NCBI GenBank assembly: GCA_036653215.1
Contig: JAVVUK010000074.1
Coordinates: 1 to 7,735, forward strand
Direction of reading: 5' to 3'
DNA: 7,735 bases
From: JADFUS01 sp036653215
GTDB taxonomy: Bacteria; Bacteroidota; Bacteroidia; Bacteroidales; Rikenellaceae
Below, one piece after another: positions 1 to 5,302 of the stretch; position 1 is the stretch's first letter; each line of letters opens with the position of its first letter. The position numbers and the translations under genes were made by a program. The notes beneath the pieces were generated by a model, which made no database searches, had not been told where the DNA came from, and saw only the letters and a list, made by a program, of their open reading frames with translations.

Positions 1-1597
1 CCTCTCCACCAACAGCAGCCACATGAAGATCTTCTTCATAAGCCTGTGGCGCACGATACCCACTCGAATAACTTAGACGAAGACCTATATCACGAATTGG
101 AGTATATCGAGCATTGATCCTTGGACTAAAAATAGGATTAGCAACTTTATTATGTTTGTCTAAACGTCCCCCTATAAGAAAACTAAGTTTCTCATTTTTC
201 CATTCATTTTGCAAAAAAGCACCATAGCAAACGCTATTTTGTTCTAAGCTACGATCGTAACCCAACATGGTATCTTTAAGGTCGTTATCTGAATATTCAA
301 CTCCTAAAGTCAACTGTGACGGCATAAAAAGGAACTTATCCATAGAATATATATATTGTCCTCCCGCAACAAGGGTGAAATCTTTAGTCGTACCATAGGC
401 ATCTAAATTTTGACTTGTCCCGAAGTAACTTTTACGATCAATATTTTGCAACGATGTATATATCCCTACTTTATGTTTGTAATTTTTAGATAGATAATCA
501 TATTTTAATCCGCCACCGTTTATTCCGTGTTTCAACTCTTCGGCAATGTCAGCCTCATGTGGAGGACGGTTTATTAGATTACCACCTCTACGAAACTCTC
601 TGATATGGTGGTACTCTGCTGTAATACGTGATGAAGGAGTAATTTTGTAATAGCCTCGAAAGCCTATTGTCTCTGAATTAACCTTTGGAATTTCTGAAAA
701 ACCATCGTTGTCTCTATCGTAGGAACTTCTGTTTTTCACCATTCCAAATATATAAACCCCTACTTTACTATCGTCCGTGACAAAAGAACCGTTAATTGTA
801 GTATTTACATCGGTGCCTCCACCTTGAAAAACACCTGTTGTATTTGATAAGACTAATGAATTTCTCTGCGGCTCTTTTGTTATTATGTTCACTACCCCAC
901 CTATGGCATTTGAGCCAAACAAAGCAGACCCTCCACCACGTATAACCTCTACTCGTTCTATCATGCCGGCAGGCATCTGCTCTAAGCCATATACCGTTGC
1001 CAAAGAGCTAAATATAGGACGGCTATCGAGAAGTATCTGAGAATATTGACCTTCAAGACCATTTATACGAAGCTGAGGCACTCCACAATTTGAGCAGCTG
1101 TATTCGACCCTTAACCCTGATTGGAAATTGAGAACTTCAGCGACATTATTTGAAGCCGTCTTTTCAAACAACTTTGCCGAAAGTACGTTTACTATTGTCG
1201 ATGACTCTCGTTTATTAGTCTCGTTACGTGAGCCTGTGACCACCACTTCGTCCATCTCCAAGACTTGTTGATGAAGCTCCATCTTTACCTCTATGGTCTT
1301 ATTCTGTTCAATGACAACCTTCTTCTCAACAGTCTTATAACCTGTAAAAGACGCTGTTAGGGTATATTCACCAACTGGTAAGTTTTTCAAAAGGAAGTGC
1401 CCTGTGGCATCTGATATGCCGCCTATTGTAGTTCCCTCGATAAGCACTGTGGCATATGGAATATGTTCTTTAGTAAGCGCATCTACAACGTGCCCTGTGA
1501 TATGTGCATCTGTATTTATCTTTGTTTTTGTTTGTGCCGTTAAGGCATATGTGTTACATAGGAGCATAAGAAATACCCCAAAAATATGTTTTCCCAT
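1..1597 (-). CDS. TonB-dependent outer-membrane receptor with CxxC plug motif (partial, C-terminus beyond window)
   Basis: TonB-dependent receptor, likely for a metal or metal chelate, acting in the outer membrane. 532 residues are visible from ATG at 1597; the frame stays open to base 2, so roughly the last quarter or more of the barrel is missing. Seen: signal peptide (about 1-22, ending ALTAQ), a carboxypeptidase-regulatory-like beta-sandwich (about 31-109), a TonB-box-like DEVVVTG (116-122), and a plug (about 130-245) with LRINGLEG, the ERVEVIRGGGSALFGSNAIGG segment split over 214-234, and VNIITK. Barrel strands follow, with GYRAPQAYEEDLH near the window edge. The plug carries C168 and C171 (SCSNCG). 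From memory, a (N/S)CxxCG plug recurs in a Bacteroidota receptor group often annotated as FepA/BtuB-like. It is the fourth gene of the feoB-led operon, 46 bp after the His-rich gene. No own -7 box is visible. Ligand not determined; receptor class very sure. Confidence 0.95.
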   Translation of the reverse strand, partial: MGKHIFGVFLMLLCNTYALTAQTKTKINTDAHITGHVVDALTKEHIPYATVLIEGTTIGGISDATGHFLLKNLPVGEYTLTASFTGYKTVEKKVVIEQNKTIEVKMELHQQVLEMDEVVVTGSRNETNKRESSTIVNVLSAKLFEKTASNNVAEVLNFQSGLRVEYSCSNCGVPQLRINGLEGQYSQILLDSRPIFSSLATVYGLEQMPAGMIERVEVIRGGGSALFGSNAIGGVVNIITKEPQRNSLVLSNTTGVFQGGGTDVNTTINGSFVTDDSKVGVYIFGMVKNRSSYDRDNDGFSEIPKVNSETIGFRGYYKITPSSRITAEYHHIREFRRGGNLINRPPHEADIAEELKHGINGGGLKYDYLSKNYKHKVGIYTSLQNIDRKSYFGTSQNLDAYGTTKDFTLVAGGQYIYSMDKFLFMPSQLTLGVEYSDNDLKDTMLGYDRSLEQNSVCYGAFLQNEWKNEKLSFLIGGRLDKHNKVANPIFSPRINARYTPIRDIGLRLSYSSGYRAPQAYEEDLHVAAVGGE

Positions 1598-1643
1598 TTT
1601 TGATTTTTTAAATATTAATAAATAACGAATTAGGTATTGTTAT

Positions 1644-1997
1644 TTACAAAATGGGAGGCGCACGTAAAGCAGAAGAATTATAAGAATAAAGACATGATAC
1701 GTGATTGTTATATTTAGCACGTATCATAAATTTGGACACTCCGCACCACACAAATAGCGACACTACTACCGTCGTAAATAGTGCATTGGAGGATAAGTTT
1801 ATGAGTTGACACCCAGCAAAAGTGTGTGTATGTTGTGACGATGGGAGGTATGGGTGTGAGTGTGTTACCGTGCCCCACACAAAAGTGTGTGTGTGTTGGA
1901 ATATTGTCATAGAGCCATAGTATGCCAAAAAGGCAAACACCATGAAGACCCTAAGGAATATTACACTCTTTTTGTATATTTTATTTGCCACACTCAT
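1644..1997 (-). CDS. Small His-rich membrane protein (117 aa), unknown function
   Basis: Function unknown; a metal-binding or metal-relay role at the membrane is inferred. Seen: a basic N-terminus, one hydrophobic segment (about 11-31), then a His-rich stretch with H35, H37, H46, H48, H56 and H58, in which QHTHTF occurs twice (34-39, 55-60) around THSHPY. A second hydrophobic segment lies at about 73-90, and the tail is SALRAPPIL. I recall unnamed Bacteroidales proteins with the same plan (N-terminal helix, HTH...HSHPY...HTH, and an LRAPP tail) near TonB receptors, which supports a real gene. The ATG at 1997 is preferred. It overlaps the upstream gene's end by 17 bp and gives a normal N-terminus; the in-frame ATG at 2045 would add 16 residues lying wholly inside the Cys-rich gene. 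The position between the FeoB pair and the receptor suggests co-transcription. Confidence 0.8.
   Translation of the reverse strand: MSVANKIYKKSVIFLRVFMVFAFLAYYGSMTIFQHTHTFVWGTVTHSHPYLPSSQHTHTFAGCQLINLSSNALFTTVVVSLFVWCGVSKFMIRAKYNNHVSCLYSYNSSALRAPPIL
1817..1898 (-). repeat. Internal direct repeat encoding QHTHTF twice
   Basis: On the plus strand, 1817-1835 and 1880-1898 are 19-base copies with 18 identities (CAAAAGTGTGTGTATGTTG versus CAAAAGTGTGTGTGTGTTG). On the coding strand both give Gln-His-Thr-His-Thr-Phe. The repeat is conserved at DNA level as well as protein level, which suggests recent duplication, or simply the low-complexity GT/AC content. Confidence 0.7.
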
Positions 1998-2139
1998 CCT
2001 TATTTTTACCCTTATCACAACCCTGACAACAAGAACACTTATCACCCTTGCCTTTAGCAGAGATGATCTTGTATATTCTTCTTGATATGAGGATAAACAC
2101 TATGACACCTATTATCCAAACTATAATCTCTTGTGCCAT
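1981..2139 (-). CDS. FeoB-associated Cys-rich membrane protein (52 aa)
   Basis: Small partner protein of FeoB-type transporters, of the FeoB-associated Cys-rich membrane protein type (Pfam PF12669, also labelled virus attachment p12 family). Its exact role is unknown; it is thought to assist ferrous iron transport at the inner membrane. Seen: MAQEIIVWIIGVIVFILIS, a single N-terminal transmembrane helix (about 4-19), a basic stretch RRIYKIISAKGKGDK, then a Cys cluster KCSCCQGCDKG and a last Cys near the end (C35, C37, C38, C41, C50), with many lysines. The length and plan of one helix plus a CxCC..C tail fit the family. The ATG lies 2 bp after the feoB stop codon, so the pair is almost certainly co-transcribed and perhaps translationally coupled. 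There is no clear Shine-Dalgarno, as is usual in this phylum. The tail likely binds metal or an Fe-S species (inference). Confidence 0.92.
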   Translation of the reverse strand: MAQEIIVWIIGVIVFILISRRIYKIISAKGKGDKCSCCQGCDKGKNKDECGK

Positions 2140-2141
2140 AA

Positions 2142-3401
2142 CTAAATAATAAGATTTGCTATATTAAACACTATAAAAGCACATACCCATGCTAAAAGGG
2201 TGCTATATGTAAGAGATGCCACCGCCCATTTCCAACTTCCTGTTTGAGAAGATATGGCGGCCAACGAGGCTATACATGGAAAATATATTAATACAAAAAC
2301 CATAAAAGCAAGAGCCGAAGAAGATGTAAAATCAGCCCTTCCACTTTGAGGATCTATGGATGTGAGTTTTGTTTGTAGGCTTTGTGAACTATCATCGTCG
2401 GACTCCGAATATAGGACACCAAAGGTGCTAACTATAAGTTCTTTCGCCGCCACACCCGATATTAAAGCCACATTAGCCTTCCATTCAAAACCCAAAGGGC
2501 TCATTATAGGTTCACAAAAAACGCCTATACGCCCCATATAAGAATTTCGTTGTTGCTCGGCAGCAGACTTCTCTCCATCATGGGGATAGTAGCTCAAAAA
2601 CCACACCGCAATAGAAGCTATAAGTATCAAGCCCCCCATCTTACGCAAATATTGCCACGCCTTATCCCACATGAGAGACAAAGCAGCTCTTGCCGAAGGA
2701 AGTTTATATGGAGTGAGCTCCACAACAAAAGGCTCATGTTTACCTTTAAAAAGAAATTTACGCATAACGAGAGCCGTCACGATAGCTAACACGATGCCAA
2801 GCAGATATAAACAGAAAAATATTAAAGCCGAATTTTGTGGGAAGAAAGTACCCACTAAAAGGATATACAAAGGAAGCCTTGCGCTACAAGACATAAATGG
2901 ATTTACAAAAATTGTGATAATACGACTATTGCGACTTTCTATTGTGCTACTTGCCATAATCGCCGGCACGTTACACCCAAACCCCATTACTAAAGGAATA
3001 AACGATTTACCATGTAGTCCAATACGCTGCATACTCTTATTCATAATCGAAGCAGCCCTATTCATATAGCCGGAGTCTTCCATTACTGAGATTAGAAGAT
3101 ATAGTATTAATATGTTAGGCAAGAAAATTATAACTCCGCCTACCCCACCAACAACTCCATCAATTATAAGATCTTTAAATACCCCCTCGTTCATTGTGCT
3201 TTCAAGATAAGACGACAAAGCAGCAACGCCCGACTCAATCCACCCCATAGGATAAACGCCAAGTGTAAAAGTAGCACCAAATATTACAAACATAAAAAAG
3301 AAGAATATCGGTATTCCCCAAAATTTATGTGTAAGAACAAGATCTATCTTATGTGTAACTTCCTCACTCGCTATTTTATGAATAATCCTCTTTCCTACCA
3401 T
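2142..3401 (-). CDS. feoB: FeoB-type ferrous iron permease, membrane core only (no GTPase domain)
   Basis: Inner-membrane metal permease of the FeoB family, which brings Fe2+ (in some members Mn2+) into the cytoplasm. Seen over 419 residues: a short basic linker (1-25), a first transmembrane segment (about 28-50), Gate domain 1 with GGVGGVIIFLPNI (85-97), MEDSGYM (107-113), the FeoB signature GFGCNVPA (140-147) and PFMSCSARLP (168-177), then more helices (about 190-213, 255-272), Gate domain 2 with ISGVAAKELIVSTFG (314-328), and two last helices (about 363-388, 395-415). Pore-lining Cys candidates are C143 and C172. Usual FeoB proteins are about 650-850 residues with an N-terminal G domain (GxxxxGKS, NKxD) and often FeoA parts; none is present. 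TAG and TAA stand in frame directly before this ATG, and no G-domain code fits in the 230 bp upstream. A promoter box lies at 3421-3428. Family assignment is sure; energy source and metal are open. It heads the four-gene operon. Confidence 0.95.
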   Translation of the reverse strand: MVGKRIIHKIASEEVTHKIDLVLTHKFWGIPIFFFFMFVIFGATFTLGVYPMGWIESGVAALSSYLESTMNEGVFKDLIIDGVVGGVGGVIIFLPNILILYLLISVMEDSGYMNRAASIMNKSMQRIGLHGKSFIPLVMGFGCNVPAIMASSTIESRNSRIITIFVNPFMSCSARLPLYILLVGTFFPQNSALIFFCLYLLGIVLAIVTALVMRKFLFKGKHEPFVVELTPYKLPSARAALSLMWDKAWQYLRKMGGLILIASIAVWFLSYYPHDGEKSAAEQQRNSYMGRIGVFCEPIMSPLGFEWKANVALISGVAAKELIVSTFGVLYSESDDDSSQSLQTKLTSIDPQSGRADFTSSSALAFMVFVLIYFPCIASLAAISSQTGSWKWAVASLTYSTLLAWVCAFIVFNIANLII

Positions 3402-3420
3402 TTACTAAATTTTTACGATA

Positions 3421-3428
3421 CAAAGGTA
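3421..3428 (-). promoter_or_regulatory. Bacteroidota -7 promoter box for the feoB operon
   Basis: On the minus strand this reads TACCTTTG, a full match to the Bacteroidota TAnnTTTG element. It sits 19 bp upstream of the feoB ATG, giving a short leader of about 10-15 nt. I see no good -33 TTG at the usual 19-21 bp upstream, which fits a promoter that needs an activator (inference). Confidence 0.6.
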
Positions 3429-3458
3429 GTGTATAAATGATATTTCTCATATCCCTAA

Positions 3459-3500
3459 TAATAGTGATATATAAAAAAGCCTCTCACCATTAATAGTGAT
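3459..3500. repeat. Direct repeat TAATAGTGAT x2, 32 bp apart, upstream of feoB
   Basis: TAATAGTGAT occurs at 3459-3468 and 3491-3500. Each copy is followed shortly by AAAAAAGC (3473-3480 and 3501-3508). The 32-bp period is close to three helical turns, so both copies face the same side of the DNA. They lie upstream of the feoB -7 box, where an activator or repressor could bind. Regulatory role is inferred. Confidence 0.45.
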
Positions 3501-3509
3501 AAAAAAGCA

Positions 3510-3535
3510 AGATAATATGGCTAATCATATTATCT
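3510..3535. promoter_or_regulatory. Perfect inverted repeat between divergent promoters, candidate operator
   Basis: AGATAATATG (3510-3519) and CATATTATCT (3526-3535) are exact reverse complements around a 6-base spacer, GCTAAT. It lies between divergently read genes with no transcript to end here, so a binding site for a dimeric regulator is more likely than a terminator. Candidate binders are a Fur-type or CRP/FNR-type protein, or the LuxR-type regulator encoded at 4332-4925. The match to any known consensus is not established. Confidence 0.5.
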
Positions 3536-3603
3536 ATTTTCCACGAACCTCATATTAAATCATTATTTTAGATTACTTATTTCTCAATCATACTTATTTT
3601 ATT

Positions 3604-3611
3604 TACATTTG
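3604..3611 (+). promoter_or_regulatory. Bacteroidota -7 promoter box for the hemerythrin operon
   Basis: TACATTTG matches TAnnTTTG and is identical to the box at 5128-5135. It lies 20 bp before the ATG at 3632, giving a short leader. The -33 position holds only TTC (3581-3583), a weak match. Confidence 0.6.
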
Positions 3612-3631
3612 TTTCATTAATATTATAGCAC

Positions 3632-4342
3632 ATGAAAAATAAAGATAATAAATATGCCATTTTTACGTCATCAATGAAGATGGCGGATATAATCCTTGCG
3701 AACTACTCCCTGTTGACTGTTCTACGTGGATTTGGCATACAATTGGGCTTTGGTGAAAAGAGCCTCTCGGAGGTATGTAAGAAACACGACATAAACGAGT
3801 CTTTCTTCCTCTTGGTTTGTAACGTATATACTTTTGTCGATTACCTTCCAGCCAAAGAAGAGATCTCGAAATTAGACATAAAAAGCCTTGTTTCATATCT
3901 ACAAAGCTCTCATAGCTATTATCTTGAAGAGAAGATGGGAGTAATAGAAAACAGGCTCAACAGCGTGGGAGAATGTTGTAATGAGAAACATTCCAAAATA
4001 ATACGTACTTTTTTTGAGGAATATAAAAAGGAACTTATAAGCCATTTTAAATATGAAGATGAGACTGTTTTTCCATATATAAAATCGTTAATAAAGGGAG
4101 AAACGCCTATCAACTACCACATAAATCAATATGAGCAAAACCATAGTAACATAGAAGATAAATTGGGCGACTTGAAGAATATATTGATAAAATATCTGCC
4201 CGATAGCTACTCCTCGAAAGACCGCAACGATGTGCTACTCGACATATTTCTATTTGAGAAAGATTTAAACAAGCACTCCCTTATTGAAGATAAGATCTTA
4301 ATTCCTTTCGTACGTGAAATAGAACTTAGATATGAAAAGTAA
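3632..4342 (+). CDS. Hemerythrin-domain di-iron protein, YtfE/RIC/ScdA-like
   Basis: Cytoplasmic four-helix-bundle protein predicted to hold a non-heme di-iron centre. Relatives (YtfE/RIC, ScdA) repair Fe-S clusters damaged by nitric oxide or oxidants. Seen over 236 residues: candidate ligands H94, H138, E142, H171, H215 and E219. Their spacing (44, 4, 29, 44, 4) closely follows the YtfE set H84, H129, E133, H160, H204, E208, including the SHFKYEDETVFPY and KHSLIEDKILIPF segments. Residues 16-70 resemble the ScdA N-terminal domain (ADIILANYSLLTVLRGFGIQLGFG, split at 18-41, then SEVCKKHDI), but the usual Cys pair after the Ile is replaced by QLGFG. Only C49 in that stretch matches a helix Cys common in the family. 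No signal peptide or membrane helix is seen. It overlaps the next gene by 11 bp and is divergent to feoB. Oxygen or NO sensing instead of repair is possible. Confidence 0.85.
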   Translation: MKNKDNKYAIFTSSMKMADIILANYSLLTVLRGFGIQLGFGEKSLSEVCKKHDINESFFLLVCNVYTFVDYLPAKEEISKLDIKSLVSYLQSSHSYYLEEKMGVIENRLNSVGECCNEKHSKIIRTFFEEYKKELISHFKYEDETVFPYIKSLIKGETPINYHINQYEQNHSNIEDKLGDLKNILIKYLPDSYSSKDRNDVLLDIFLFEKDLNKHSLIEDKILIPFVREIELRYEK

Positions 4343-4925
4343 GATGTATAGAGTCGTAATTGTCGAACCATCAACCATAATACGTGTAGGCATAAAACAA
4401 ATAATAGAGGAAAATCCATCTTTTGTTATCGTTGGAGAGTTAAATGATGCTCATCACTTGGAAGAGAAAATCGCTACCATGCGTGCAGATATAGTTATCG
4501 TGAACCCTGCTATTATCGGTTTTCACAAGCGAAACACTATAAAATCTATAATTCCAAATACTATTGTTATTGGATTGATATATAGCCATATAGAAAGCGA
4601 TCTTTTAAAACAATTCAACAGCATAATAGACATCTATGACGATCCTACCAAGATAAGCCATCGTCTAACAGAGGCTTTATCGGCAACGACTACAGAAGAC
4701 AGCACCTCCGACAATAGCGATCTTTCGGATAGGGAAAAGGAGATACTCATAGCCGTTGCAAAAGGCATGATGAACAAAGAGATTGCTACGCTACATAATA
4801 TATCGATACACACTGTAATCTCCCACCGCAAAAACATATCACGCAAGACAGGCATCAAATCGGTATCAGGATTTGTGGTCTATGCCCTTCTAAACAACCT
4901 CATAGAACAAGGAGAACTTCAATAA
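4332..4925 (+). CDS. LuxR/NarL-type transcriptional regulator with degenerate receiver domain
   Basis: DNA-binding regulator of 197 residues. The N-terminal part (about 5-115) has the fold pattern of a response-regulator receiver (YRVVIVEPSTIIRVGIKQII, VGELNDAHHLEEKI, ADIVIVNP), but the phospho-acceptor position is N58 and the acidic pair is reduced to E12-P13. Classical phosphorylation is therefore unlikely. A Thr/Ser/Asp-rich linker (about 118-130) leads to a GerE/LuxR helix-turn-helix at 131-186: LSDREKEIL, AKGMMNKEIA, then HTVISHRKNI as the recognition helix region. The ATG at 4332 overlaps the hemerythrin stop. An alternative ATG at 4344, 1 bp after that stop, gives the more typical start MYRVVIVEP. 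Either way the two genes are coupled, so the regulator probably acts with the hemerythrin protein. Targets are unknown; the palindrome at 3510-3535 is a candidate. Confidence 0.9.
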   Translation: MKSKMYRVVIVEPSTIIRVGIKQIIEENPSFVIVGELNDAHHLEEKIATMRADIVIVNPAIIGFHKRNTIKSIIPNTIVIGLIYSHIESDLLKQFNSIIDIYDDPTKISHRLTEALSATTTEDSTSDNSDLSDREKEILIAVAKGMMNKEIATLHNISIHTVISHRKNISRKTGIKSVSGFVVYALLNNLIEQGELQ

Positions 4926-4940
4926 GTAGAATACTTAGTA

Positions 4941-5002
4941 AATTACACGCATAACAAAATAAGCTTACCTTTCTGTGAGTTTATTTTGTTGTGCGTGTAA
5001 TT
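4941..5002 (+). terminator. Long-stem hairpin terminator after the regulator gene
   Basis: 4941-4962 pairs with 4981-5002 over 22 positions with one G-U wobble (4952 opposite 4991). The stem continues with G-T (4963/4980) and CTTAC/GTGAG (4964-4968/4975-4979), leaving a 6-nt loop CTTTCT. It is followed by a weak TTATTTAA tract that overlaps the end of the stem. It starts 15 bp after the regulator stop. The arms are rich in A and T, so it could work in both directions; the near-perfect stem is longer than most terminators. Confidence 0.75.
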
Positions 5003-5104
5003 ATTTAACAAATATATAATAATATTGCTACATATACAACACACACATGATCAAAGCCTTGAATATTATAAATAACATATTTACAAGAATAAAGTGAAAA
5101 ATAC

Positions 5105-5135
5105 TTGTTTATAGCATTTTTAATATTTACATTTG
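5105..5135 (+). promoter_or_regulatory. Bacteroidota promoter for the outer-membrane barrel gene
   Basis: TTG at 5105-5107 (-33) and TACATTTG at 5128-5135 (-7, full TAnnTTTG match) are separated by 20 bp, the spacing expected for the phylum's primary sigma factor. This predicts a start near 5140 and a leader of about 160 nt before the ATG at 5303. It is the best-formed promoter in the window. Confidence 0.75.
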
Positions 5136-5211
5136 TATATATTATAATATAAAACGCTATATTACAAATATTATTATACATACCACAAGAGGTAAGGTTA
5201 TTCTTGATGTT

Positions 5212-5282
5212 TATAAGAAGCATTATGGTTCTTCTTATATGTCGTTCGATGACAAAGAACGGGACATATCTTCTATAAGAAG
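5212..5282 (+). promoter_or_regulatory. Leader with two mutually exclusive stems (candidate attenuator)
   Basis: TATAAGAAG occurs at 5212-5220 and again at 5274-5282, and its exact complement CTTCTTATA lies between them at 5231-5239. The middle element can pair with the first copy (10-nt loop) or with the second, which then encloses another hairpin: CGTTC 5243-5247 with GAACG 5257-5261, extended by ATATGT/ACATAT with a two-base G bulge. The second pairing would end 20 nt before the ATG at 5303, close to the ribosome-binding area. The shape is that of a switchable leader; the trigger is unknown. No known riboswitch class is recognised. Confidence 0.5.
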
Positions 5283-5301
5283 ACAACTTTTTAATTATTA
5301 G
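5239..5301 (+). CDS. Possible 20-aa leader peptide just before the barrel gene
   Basis: ATG at 5239 opens MSFDDKERDISSIRRQLFNY and stops with TAG at 5299-5301, one base before the barrel gene's ATG at 5303. The peptide is charged and looks protein-like. The same frame is open back to 5098 without another ATG. No Shine-Dalgarno is seen, and the bases also form the hairpins described for 5212-5282. It could be a coupled leader peptide, the tail of a decayed gene, or chance. Confidence 0.25.
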   Translation: MSFDDKERDISSIRRQLFNY

Positions 5302-5302
5302 T

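Larger units (their letters stand above)
5003..5302. other. AT-rich intergenic stretch with promoter and structured leader
   Basis: No clear gene lies here. 5003-5100 is AT-rich without a feature I can support, apart from a chance-level CAAATATA at 5009-5016 (a -7-like box on the minus strand). From 5105 on there is a good promoter, then a leader with hairpins. A perfect 14-bp palindrome, TATATTATAATATA (5138-5151), sits about where transcription should start; given the base composition it may be accidental. Confidence 0.6.

Noticed and set aside
1621..1644. AATAAC/GTTATT hairpin between the His-rich gene and the receptor
   Set aside because: The arms are short and entirely weak pairs apart from one, overlapping a stop codon; composition alone can explain it.
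1998..2045. Longer start for the His-rich protein at 2045
   Set aside because: The added 16 residues are the Cys-rich gene read in another frame; the ATG at 1997 gives a typical basic N-terminus followed by a helix.
2671..3069. 132-residue reading frame on the plus strand
   Set aside because: It is wholly antisense to conserved FeoB segments and shows no family features.
3510..3535. Palindrome as a transcription terminator
   Set aside because: It lies between divergent genes, so no transcript would be expected to end there; an operator is more likely.
2142..3631. feoB as a 5'-truncated pseudogene
   Set aside because: Stops precede the ATG, a promoter box lies 19 bp upstream, the membrane core is intact, and only 230 bp separate it from a divergent gene with no G-domain remnant visible on either strand.
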